64,000 nt of DNA, taken from assembly GCA_012274445.1 (NCBI GenBank), contig JAAROD010000033.1, positions 1 to 64,000 of the forward strand, written 5' to 3'. A program made the translations under genes and the position numbers. This DNA is from Sclerotiophoma versabilis (lineage: Eukaryota > Ascomycota > Dothideomycetes > Pleosporales > Didymellaceae). Below the pieces are notes generated by a model. The model had not been told where the DNA came from. It saw only the letters and a list, made by a program, of their open reading frames with translations, and made no database searches. Shown here in pieces: positions 35,470 to 46,807 of the stretch; within the stretch, counting starts at the first letter, position 1; every line of letters begins with the position of its first letter.

Positions 35470-38400
35470 TACTAGTTAACTTAGCTTAAACTCTATATAA
35501 GAGATAAGGTAGTATAGGATTAGATTAATCTAGATAGTAAAACAGTTATAGTAATTAATAAATAAGAGCTAGAGTATCTAACTCTCCCTCTAAAGCTAGT
35601 CTCTAGGAACCTCTTAGAAAACAGTAATAAAGATAAGCTAAGTATTACTACTAATTAAGAACAGTACATTCTTAGAATAGAGGTATATAAATTAGTAATT
35701 AGGGATTACTCTAAAGAAGTCTAAAGATATAAAGTTATAACCTTAAGGTAGATAAGATTAGCTGTAAAGCTTAGTAATATTTAAGATTAGATTAATAAAA
35801 CAGTATTAGCTAATCTTATAGCTCTAGTATTAATAAAGATGCTTAATTCCTAAGAATTAACTCTATAGGCTCTAATCTAACTCCTAAAGAATAATCTGGT
35901 ACTAACTAATAGTAACACTATATATCTAGTTAGGTAGTAATACTGTGCTTACCTTAAAAAGGCCTAATTAGGCTAAATTTTACTAGATAAGTAGTTTAAT
36001 AAGTAGTAAGTACTCTATAGAAAAGTTTAGGTGTTTAAGATTACTAAGATTAAAGGATAACTTACTCTTACTAACTTTCTTAACGCAATTACTCCTAGGC
36101 TTACTCTAGAATAGTCTTAATTAATAAGGCAGTAAATAATTATAGTTACAGCTTTTAGTTATTAATTAATAGATATAAATAATCTATCTAAGGTCTTTAT
36201 ATTAATACTCTAAGAATAAGCTATTAGCTTAGCTAAAGGTAAAGGAAACACAGCTTTTATAACTCTAGATAGAAGCTCTAATTAGGATAAAACTAAAGGA
36301 AAAACAGAATTAAACTAAAAAAGCTATCTATATAAACCTATAGGACTCTATATTTAGGACTCTATTAATTACTATAGACTTTAAACTATAATTACTAGAT
36401 CTTCCCCTTCTAGATTACTAAAGATATCTCTATTAAACTATAATAAATCTAAGATTAAGGAGAGACTTAATAACTTAGAATAGAGTAAGCTTAAGAAATA
36501 AATTAAAGAAGCTAGATAGAAGTCTAGATTGTTAGAGGATACGTTATCTTTAGCTAAATATCCTAGCTTAATTTTAGTAGCAGTTATTAATCTATCCTAA
36601 TTTTAACTAGAATTAGGTAGAGTCTATTCTATAATAGATTATAAACATCCCTTATTAATAAGCACTATCCTTAATAGTAGAGAAGTAGTCTACTTAGTAA
36701 ATAATTAATTACTTCTAATACTAGGGACCCTTAAACAGTCTAATCTAAAGAAAACTATTAATATAGGCACTTAAATACTGCCTGTCTTAGAATTAGAAAA
36801 ACATATCCTTAAAGAAATCCTAAATAGAAAAAACAGACTAAAGACTAAAGATCTTATACTTAATAATATTAAAGTAATTAAAGAATTCTATATAAACATT
36901 ATATCTAAAGCTTACCTAAAATAAGTAGGTATATAGTATCTTAGATTAGACAATACTCTTAGGTATAGAATAATTAAAGACAATATAATTATAGCTAAGC
37001 TACACACTACTTATAATCTTACCTTTATTAAATATTATAAGATTACCTTTTACTCTTTCTCTAGTATATATACTATGTTAAGATTATCTAAACCTATAGA
37101 AAGATTAAATAGTAAGAACCTATAGTATTAATAATTAGGTTACTTAGGATAGTAAGTACTATAATTATTAGTATAAGCTGCTTAGAACGTTTGTATTAAT
37201 AGAACAAAGAGGATTAAGTACTAAGAGTGTGTAACTACCTACTCTACCTAAGTTATATTAAGGTAGCCTAGAGAGTAATTACTAATACTATTCTATAAAA
37301 TATTATAGAATCTATTTAATATACTAATAGGAAGGCTTAATAAAGAATAGACTATAATTATTAAGAAAGATTACTTAGGAAAGCTCTTTAATTATAACCT
37401 ATAATCTAAGACTTTAGATAAGATTATAAGAGTTATTTAACTATTTAAGAAATAGGTTAGAAGAAAGTATTAACTAAGTATTATTAAAATCTATTAGAAT
37501 AATAATATAGCTACTAAACTATAGAGAGGGTAATTACGCTATAAAGAATAGGTAGATTAGAAGGGGATAAAGATACTTACTCCTTCTCCTTATACGTATA
37601 AACTAAACAGATTAGTAAAGAAAGTAGAAAAAGAGCTAATTACTAAATCTATTAAGATAAGGATAGGTACTAATCTCCCCTCTTAGCTATAGCCTAAGAT
37701 TATAGATACTACTATATATCTTTATAGGATAAGTCCTATAGTAATCTATAGTTTTAGATTACCTAATAAGGTACTAGATAACTAGTTTAGACAGTACTTT
37801 AGATAGTACGAACTAGCCTAGATTAGATACTAAACAGCTAATCTATAACTAAACTAGAGTAGTATATACGCCTACAGCTGCAGAGCATATCCCCTTAAAA
37901 GAGATTAAGTAGTAGAGTAAGATAAACATAGATATAAAGTTAATCTATAGAGATATATTAAATATCTAGTTAGCTATTAGGCCTCTAATATCTATAAAAT
38001 ATAGGTTCTATTAATTAATTAAGTAATAATTACTAGGAATATTAAGTTTAATAAATCTCTGTTCTATAAAAGAAAGAAGGACTAAGAAATACCTAAAAAT
38101 TAAGTAACTAAACTTACTAATATTATTTATAACAGAGAACTAGCTAATCTAGGCTAGGATATTAATATACCTAACCTTAGAGATTAAACATAATCTAAAA
38201 CAGACAGATTAGCTACTAAGTAATAGCTTAGGGGTAACGTGCCTCTATTAAATAATACAGAGACTAGCCTAGCTCTAGATTATAATATATTAGACACAGA
38301 TACTATTTAGAGTACTTATAAGGCTAGTAATTACCTAGAAATCTATACAGACTAATCTAGATATATTTAACTAGTAACTCTAGAATAAACACCTAAACTA

Positions 38401-40500
38401 ACTAATTTAGGGACAGGTAAACTAGATAGGGGTAATTAAAGTTATTATATAGAGATATATAGTTAACAGGATGTAAACACACCTATAAGAGCTAGCTTAT
38501 CTTATCCTAGTAATTAAATAGGATTATATAAGTTAAGGTAGAAGTGCCTAACTAATCCTAATACTAGCTCTGCTAGTGCTGCTTCTATTACTCTAGACAT
38601 AGTAAGGGATATACTAATATAAAGGTTAAGTTAAAGAATTAGAGGTATAGTACCTAAGATAGATTAACTAATAAATATATATATACTACTCTATAGAAGA
38701 AAGGATTATAACTATTAACTAGAGGGTAGTAGCTAAGAAAGTATTAACATATTAATTATAGATCTATAAGAAAATAATTAGATAGATAACTTTAAACATA
38801 TATATCTTCTAGGAACTAACTAGTCCTAGGATAAACAATCTAGCTATAAAACACTAAACGTAGTAGTTATAGCAGCTATACTAAACAATAAATCTAATTA
38901 ATTAGATTATACTTTACGCCCTTATTAAGATAATCTCCTACTACTACTAAATATATAGAAGCAGCTCCTACTACACCCTCTAAAGACTCTGTTTATAGAC
39001 TCTTTAACTAAAGAAATTAATTAAATAATTAAGAAGAGTACCTAGTTAGAGATTCTAGTATCTAAAGTAAAGGATTAACTATTACTATTAAAGTAGGTAT
39101 AGACTTATAAATTTAATTAAGATAGCTACTTTATTAAGTGTAAAGCTTAGATTATTATAAGAAGAGATTTATAAGAAATAAATTCTCTTTAATCTACCTA
39201 CACTGCAACTCTAGCAGCTAAATTATTTACAGTAGTAATATTAATTATAGCTTAATTTAATCTAGAAGTAAGACAGTATAATATTATTAGAGCGTTCCTT
39301 AACACTATAATTATAGTAGATAATCTAGTACTCTGCAAAATACTAGAAGGATTTAAGAAGAGAAGATACTATATTAGGCTTAATTAAGCACTCTATAGAT
39401 TAAGAGAATTACTACTTCTTTAGTATAAGGAGTTCTTAAAGACACTTTAATTAATTAGACTATAATTAAGTAAAGAAGAGCCCTACCTATTTTATAATAA
39501 GAGTAAGAAGATTGTTATGCTCTTCTATATAGACAATATTCTCTTAATCTATTCTAAGACCTATAAGACAGATACTAAGCTCTTATAGAATAAGATTATA
39601 GAAAAATATAAAATCTAAGACTAGAGACTAGTTAAATAGTTTCTTAGAATTAGGGTAAACTGTAATAGAGAGCTTAGGACTATTACTCTTATATATAACA
39701 CGTATATTAAGATAATTACTAAGAAGTTTAGATTAGTAGACAGTATATTTCTACTAACACTACTCCCCTTAGAAGAACTAATTAAAAATACTAGAGAAGT
39801 ACCTAAAAAGAAAATTAAAATATATTAAGAGAAGGTTAGATATATATTATATACAGTAATTATACTTTAACCTAATATTATATTTACAGTATCTAAGCTA
39901 TTATATTTCCTAACTAACCCTAGTAATAAACATTAAAAAGCTATAGATAGGGTAATCTTATACCTGTACAGGATAAGATTAGAAGGAATCTAATATAGTA
40001 ATTATAACAGAGCTAAGCTAATAATCTACAGAAATATATCTCTTACAGATAATCTAGAAACTTAATAATTATCTTATAAATACCTAGCTATACTCTTTAG
40101 AGGTCTAATCCTATAGAAAGCTACTAGACAAAGTACAGTAACTACTTCTATAACTAAGGCAGAGCTTCTTACTCTTAAGTATATTACTAAGGAAATAATT
40201 ACGCTTAGGTAGTTCTTTAATAAGCTTAATCTTAAGATAAGTAACTTATAGAATATATAGTGTAATAACCTTTAAACAATTAGACTAGTAGTAGGGGTAA
40301 ACTAATAGATTACTACTTATCTTAGGTATATAGATATATAAAACATATAGCTTAGGTAAGAATATACTAAGGGATTAATCTAGATTAGTTATCTAGAAAC
40401 TAACAACATGCTAGCTAACAGATTAACTAAGTTACTTACTTATTAATAGTTTAAGAAGTTTAAGTAACTAATTAACCTATATAAGGTTATTAACAAAGAT
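35470..40500 (+). pseudogene. Copia-1 gag-pol remnant
   Basis: The plus-strand ghost frame runs in Copia order. The gag part is recognisable around 35600-36150. In reverse transcriptase, KCKARL-type sequence is at about 39140 and the catalytic YVDD is now YIDN at 39526-39537 (the second Asp mutated to Asn). RNase H has a degraded STVTTS-TEAELL block near 40130-40170. The frame ends around 40500. RIP-generated TAA/TAG codons occur throughout. The family normally makes one polyprotein giving capsid, protease, integrase and RT/RNase H. Confidence 0.85.
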
Positions 40501-41058
40501 AAAGTAATTAAGAAAGATAGGGTTAATAAAGTAGATTAATCTATAAATATAATATTATATAAACTAACATACTAAACAGAATCTATACCTATAAGAGACT
40601 AAATAATTACTATAGATAATTAGTTAAGAAAGGCTAAGAGGATAACTAATAGGCATATAGCTAATTAATTAAGTAACTCTATAAGAAGGAGACTAATTAC
40701 TACTATATAAGTAGTAATTAGGTTACAGATCTTAGTAGTAGCTTAATAACTTAGACTAGGAGATAGAGCCTAAGTACTAGCCTAATTATAAGTAAACCTA
40801 TAGTTATAAGCTTAAGTAGCTAGATAATAGAGATAACTAGTAATCTAAGGATTATTAGGAAAGGCTTAACCGCAACTAATCTAAGTAGGACTAGCTTAAC
40901 TAGAGAACTAACTACTCTAATTATAAGACTGTCTAGGGGACAGAGCTAGCAAAGCCTAATCTATAATTAATCTAAGACTCTGCTTAGGCAGAGTAGGAGT
41001 AGGGGATAAAGTAGCCTAATTAATCTAATCTATAGCTAAACCTAGGAGAGTACTAGTT

Positions 41059-42000
41059 ATGTTTTACTAATTATTATTACTACTCTTAAAGTTATTAACA
41101 TTAGGATTAATTATAACCTTATCCTTATTAACTAGATTAGGATTAGCCTCTTTAGACACCTATATGTATACCTTAAATAAGGTAGTTATAAGTAGAGAAA
41201 TAACTTTAAACTAAAATATATTAAAAGAATTAATAGATTAAGATAGATCTCTTACTCTATTAGCCTTATTATTAACAGTAGTAATTACAGCCTAAGCTAG
41301 AGAACAGAGAGAACTATAGCTAATTAAAAGAGTTAGTAATTAGATAAAAAGGACTAAGACTAATAATTACTTATAGGGGCCTATAAGTATAAGTATTATA
41401 CTTAACACACTAGCTACTCCTCTTATATAATTAATAGTTAATATAATTATAATAATAACTATTATAAATACTATCTATAAACTACTTTAGGTAGTAGGCA
41501 CATAGATAATTATAATAAGGACTAATCTTAATCCTACTTACAGGTAAGTAATTAGTAGGGGTAGTAGTAGATTACTTTATAGGAGTGGTAATCTAAGACT
41601 AGAACTTCTAGAATATTAACTTTAGATTAATCTTATTATTATTATTACCTTCTAATCTAGAAGAAACTATTATTAGAGCGTTAGGATTAGTTAAAATCCT
41701 ACTAGATTAAGTAGATTAGTATTAATTAGGAGCAGGTAATAGAGTAAGCTTAGTCTTAATCTTCTTAGGAGGAGTGCAGCCTTTAAGTAGGCTTAGATTA
41801 CTAACTAGATACTTAGAAGGGGTTTTTAAAATCTTAGGAGGTATATTAATTAGGATTATACTAAAGGTATAGTAATTAAGAGCCTAATACTAAATATTAA
41901 CAGTATACTAAAAGAGGAGGATTAGATTACTTATATTAAAAAGAGTAGTATTAGGGGATTAGCTTATATATTATAAGAATAAGAATTAGAAGAAGTAAAG
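41059..42000 (+). pseudogene. Extra hydrophobic ghost ORF(s) in Copia-1, 3' of RNase H
   Basis: Between RNase H and the 3' LTR, an ATG at 41059 opens a plus-strand frame that runs to about 41515 with stops only at TAA/TAG (former Gln/Trp). It opens with a very hydrophobic segment (MFY.LLLLLLKLLTLGLIIT) and has further hydrophobic stretches. From about 41510 a second frame, offset by one base, continues to about 42000 with the same properties (VGVVVDYFIGVVI). Copia polyproteins normally end near RNase H, so this is an additional gene or two. RIP itself turns Pro/Ser/Thr/Ala codons into Leu/Ile/Val, so membrane character is overstated. I do not recognise a family. Confidence 0.45.
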
Positions 42001-42427
42001 ATTAGATATATTATTATTTATTATTATATATAAGTATTTACCTACTAACTAGATTAGAGAATCCCCTCTAGACTCTAATTATAAAGACACAGCGTACAGG
42101 ATAATTAAAGAATATTTATAATAGGATTAACAGAGTATAATAATAAACCTACTAATATAGGAATACTAGTTAAAGACTAAGATCTCTAGGGGGTGTGTTG
42201 TAGTAAAGGTTAATAATTACGTAATTATTAACTAGAATATAGGCAGATTATAGAGATTAGATTAATAGATAAGGATAATTAATTAGCCCTACTCTAGTTT
42301 AGGACTAGCCTAGGGGTAAAATATATATATAGTTGTACCCTTTTACTATATAAATAAAATAAGAAACTTAATTAACTCTTTTACACCTAGATTAATCTTG
42401 TCTAGTTATCTTAGCTCTAATATTATA

Positions 42428-42549
42428 GTATTATAGTATTTTACTAAGTAATAACTCTAACTCTTATAGACCTTTTTATACTAGCACTTATCTCTAAGAA
42501 CTAATATAAGTTATACTAATGAGCTTTACTTAAAAGAATAAATTTAATA
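42428..42549 (+). repeat. Right part of Gypsy-2 3' LTR
   Basis: Resumes the Gypsy LTR after Copia-1: TATTTTACTAAGTAATAAC matches the Gypsy-1 LTR at about 23380-23395, and the end AATTTAATA corresponds to the Gypsy-1 LTR terminus. Together with 34769-35060 it makes an LTR of about 414 bp. Confidence 0.85.
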
Positions 42550-43461
42550 TAAGCTTATTAATAGTCTAGCTATACCTAAAAACTCTAATAATCTAATTCT
42601 AGAGTAGATCTTTTTCTATATACTAGCTAAAGAGGTAGTAGTATACCTTAAAGATAAGAAAGAGGAGAATAGTCTATACTTTTATTTCTATACTTTATAT
42701 AACTATTATCTACTTTTAGTTACCTTACTAGACTATTTTTAGTCTTTTTTATCTTTTTAAGGCTATAATAACTACTTTTAAAAAGACCTAGCCTATTATA
42801 AAGCCTATCTTATTAATATTATAGGTATTATTATTCTAAATACTATACTTAGCTTTAATATTAGCTACTAGGCTTAACTAGCTATATATAACCTCTAAAG
42901 TCTTATAAAAAGCCTACTTATAGTAAAACTTATAATTAAACTTTACTTTAAGCTTTAGTTAATACTTAATACATATACTAGGCTAGTTTATAATAATAGA
43001 GTTTAGATTATACTTTATATATAGAGAATTAGCTATAGTAGCTATATCTACTAGCTAGAGGCTAAATCCTTACGCGTTTAGCTTAAGTATATACTTAATA
43101 ATTACTTTCTTCTTATTATTATTTAAACTTTATAAGTTAGGTATAGAATAACTTTATAAAAGTTATCTAGTATATTAAGAGCTTAGTATACTTCAAGGTA
43201 CCCTATAAATAGCTATAGGGTATTACTAGAAGAAATTTTTTTCTTATTTTAGAGCTTAAAGTACAAGCTATACCTAACCTTTCTAAGACGTATAAATAAT
43301 AGGTTATTATTAAGATATTAGTATAGAAAGAGTATTTTAGTAAAGACTTAGTAAAAGTAGCTTACCTACCTTTTAGCTTACTTACCTATAGAGTATATTA
43401 TATTAAGAAGCTTAAAAAGTAATAACTTACTTTAATAATTTATTTTATTAAGGTTATAATA
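42550..43461. other. RIP-mutated spacer, nothing recognised
   Basis: AT-rich RIP-mutated DNA between the Gypsy-2 LTR and pogo copy 2. No domain is recognisable. A perfect 9-bp inverted repeat (TACCCTATA...TATAGGGTA) occurs near 43199-43223. Confidence 0.7.
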
Positions 43462-43463
43462 TA

Positions 43464-45299
43464 CCTTATAGGTAAGTAGTATATACAGGTAAGTAGTATG
43501 CTTTTACTAAGACTATACTTAAATACTACCTTTCTACTAATACCTTAATAACAGCACTAGTAAGACTTATTAAAAGAAGCTTAGATACAGCTTATAGTTT
43601 AAGCTCTTAGAATTAACCCTAAGCTCTCTATAAAACGTGCTGTAGCTATTTATAACATCTCTAAAACTATACTACGTAAACAACACACTAGATAACCTTT
43701 ACGTACTAATACTATAGCTAACTTATAGAACCTAACTAATACTAAGAAGTAGGTAATTATTAAGTATATACTTAAGCTAGTTATATAAGGATTTCCCTTT
43801 TAGCTTACAGCTATAGCTAATATAGCTAATTCTTTACATGCTAAGCATAGTCTAGACTATATTAGCCTAAACTAGCCTAGTACGTTTATTAAGTACTAAC
43901 TAGAGCTTATAATAAAGTTTAATTAAAAGTATAACTATAAGAGAGCCCTTTACAAGAATTCTAAGGTAATCTAGGGCTAGTTTAGCCTAGTAGCTAATAT
44001 TAAAGCTAAGTATAGTATTTAGGACAATAACACCTATAACTTTAATAAGGCTAGCTTTATAATAGGTGTTATATTAACAGAGGTAGTTATTATAGCTTTA
44101 GAGTAATAAGGACAGCTAAAGGTAGTCTAGCTAGGTAATAGGGAGTAGATAATACTAAAGGTTAGGCTATTCTACCCTTTATTATCTTTAAGGTATACTA
44201 CTACCTCTCTTTTTAGTATAAAGAGGGGGACCTACTACAGGATTAGAAAATTAGAGTCTTTAATAATAGCTATACTACTAATAAGCTTAGTCTAGACTAG
44301 CTAAAGTACCTTAATATATATATAAAAGAGCATACTATTAGTACCTACTATCTACTAGTTATTAATAGCTATAAGAGCTATAACTTACTTATATTCTAGT
44401 AATACTATAAGAATAATAAGATTATTACTACCTATATACCTCCTTACTTATTACACCTCCTACAGCCTCTTAATATAGGTTGTTTTACCCCTTTAAAGAA
44501 GGTATATAGGTACTAAGCTAAAAGCCTTATCTATAACTAGATTAACTATATTATAAAGGTTAAGTTCCTACTATACTTTATAGTAGCCTTTAAGGCTTTA
44601 TTTACCTCTAGTAATATCTAAAAAGAGTTCTAGGGGCTAGACTAGTTCTGTTTAACCTAGAACAGGTTATATTAGCCCTTAATATAAAGCTGCACACTCT
44701 ATTACTACAACTCTCTATTAATAACACATCCTAGTAGTTACAGACCCCTAGTAACACCTTAGAACTTAGGTTATAATTAACACTTATAAAGATAAGAATT
44801 TAGAGGTATATAGATAGCTTACCTACCTCTATAGTTAAGGCGTTTAAGAAGGTCTTAAAGGGGGTAGTAATAATTACGTATAAGCTAGTATTAGCGTAAC
44901 AGAAGATTACTAAGCTTTAAGTAGTAAATAAGGCTACCTTACGCTAGAAATTATATAAGAGGAAGTAAATTAAGATAGAAGAGACCCTTATAGTTAAAGA
45001 GGGCTAGTAGATAACTACTCTTAAGGAGTTTAGGGTATATAGTAATATTAAGAAGTAGAAGAAGAGGGTACACACTAAAGGGGCTAAGTTCTCCTAATAA
45101 TACTATAGACAGTATAGAGAGACTAGGTATAACACGTAAATATATAAGAATAAAGTAGAAGAGGTCTCTAAGTAATATTAGAGGTTATTCTGCCCTATAT
45201 AGTGTTAGAGTAGGTTGTTACAGGCTATAATAGGATAGGTTTTAGTATAGTCTTAGTAAAAGTATATTACTTACCTATGTATACTACTTACCTATAAGG
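43464..45299 (+). mobile_element. Fot1/pogo-like DNA transposon, copy 2
   Basis: An 1836-bp copy of the same family as copy 1, same orientation, bounded by CCTTATAGG...CTATAAGG inverted ends and TA target duplications (43462-43463, 45300-45301). Its sequence closely follows copy 1 over the whole transposase region, and stops at former Gln/Trp codons inactivate it. The RIP level is moderate. The shared orientation of all three copies does not by itself imply tandem duplication, since each has its own TA site. Confidence 0.9.
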
Positions 45300-45301
45300 T
45301 A

Positions 45302-46806
45302 TGTTAGCTAATTATAAAAGAGCTTATAGAAATATACTTAGGTAGTTAATATTATTTAATTAGTACTCTCTAATATATATCTAGAATATTACTTATATAT
45401 AAAGAGAATTTAGGAGTTATATAATTTTACTTAATAAGCTTATAGGCTTCTAAAGGCCTAGTTAGTCTAATAACCTTATTAAGTAAGCCTTTAAGGTTCT
45501 ATAAAGTTACTTAGTAGGTAGGTACTAGAGTAACCTAATTAGAGTATAAAAGTAAGAAAAAAGCTTTATAGTAGTAATTTATATACTTTATTATATAATA
45601 CTAATTAACTATATACTATATATAATAGAAAGCCTATCTACCTATAATTAGCTTTAACATTTATAATAAATAAATCTAGACTAAAATTGTATTTAACTAA
45701 ATAAAGAACTTACTAAAGAATAGTTTATAGCAACCTAGAGGTTCTTAGGCTCTAGTTTAACCTAGTATAGAATTTAAGGCTAAGTAGAGTATTCTAGATA
45801 AGATACCTCTAATATTAATAGATTTAGCTTTACTATAGGTATTAGAAGTTGTATTAAAGTAGTTATTATAGTAAAGAGTATACGTAGCCTATTAGACTCT
45901 AATAAAAAATCTATAAGTAGGTAATATTTATTACTATAATTAATATAATATACTTAGTAATTAAGCTTTGCTTTATATTTAGAGTAAAAAACTAATATAT
46001 ATTATAGTATTTTATTATTAAGTTCTAATAGTATATAAAGGTTAGTAATAATAGTAAGACTATAAATAATATTAGTATAGTCTAGTAAAGGTAATTTATA
46101 GAGTAGATTAAGAGCTATAAAGTTTATAGTAATATACTACTTATAGCTAATAGCTATTAGAGCTATAATTTACTTACCTACTAGAATTTCTATAAAAAGA
46201 ATTAAATAATTACTTTTTATATACTTCTATACTTATTATAAATCTTATAAGTACTAGATATAGAATATTTTACTAAGTATAGTTATAAGATTACAGTCTT
46301 AGTAATAGACTATATTTAATAAATTAATAACAAGGCCTTTATTATAACCTTTTTAAAAGTATTTAAAAAGGTATAATTAAAAGTAAATATTATATAAAGC
46401 TTAAAGTTAACTAGCCTAGTATATAATAACCTATTAGTAGTGCTATTAAAGCTTAATATTTAGCTTTATACTATCTTTATAAAAGTTAATCTATTAGAAA
46501 TTTAAGATACTTACTAGTACTAATAAGATATAGGCTTAATTAATATTTATTTATAATTATATCTATATATATAAAGAATTATTACCTTCTTCTTAAGTTA
46601 AAATAATATGTTTATTATAATAAAGTACTATAAGAATACTTTATTAAAAGATATTACTAGCTACCTTAGTACTTTAGCTTAAAGTATTAAATAAAGCTAT
46701 TCCTAAATATAAATTATAAACATAGAAGTAAATTTAAAAGAGTAAAGACCTTTTAAAAGACTAGGCAGAGAATTAAATAGTCTAATATAATATTAAACTA
46801 TAATAT
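45302..46806. other. RIP-mutated block between pogo copies 2 and 3
   Basis: About 1.5 kb of AT-rich RIP-mutated sequence. It reads like old coding DNA in places on the plus strand, but I could not identify a domain. It is probably another degraded retroelement fragment. Confidence 0.6.
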
Positions 46807-46807
46807 A

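Larger units (their letters stand above)
35061..42422 (+). mobile_element. Copia-1 LTR retrotransposon inserted in a Gypsy LTR
   Basis: A 7362-bp element with LTRs at 35061-35286 (226 bp) and 42196-42422 (227 bp), flanked by the target duplication TTATA (35056-35060, 42423-42427). The primer-binding site GTTATAAGCCTAG is at 35287-35299, and the polypurine tract CTAGGGGGTG lies before the 3' LTR. The interior reads gag (about 35470-36500), protease/integrase (about 36600-38400), reverse transcriptase (about 38900-39700) and RNase H (about 39950-40500), then about 1.7 kb more before the 3' LTR. Many stops at former Gln/Trp codons show it is dead. The LTRs still match closely. Confidence 0.93.

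Noticed and set aside
43199..43223. Perfect short inverted repeat as a possible terminator or hairpin element
   Set aside because: A single 9-bp-arm inverted repeat in a two- to three-word AT-rich sequence is not unusual and has no associated gene.
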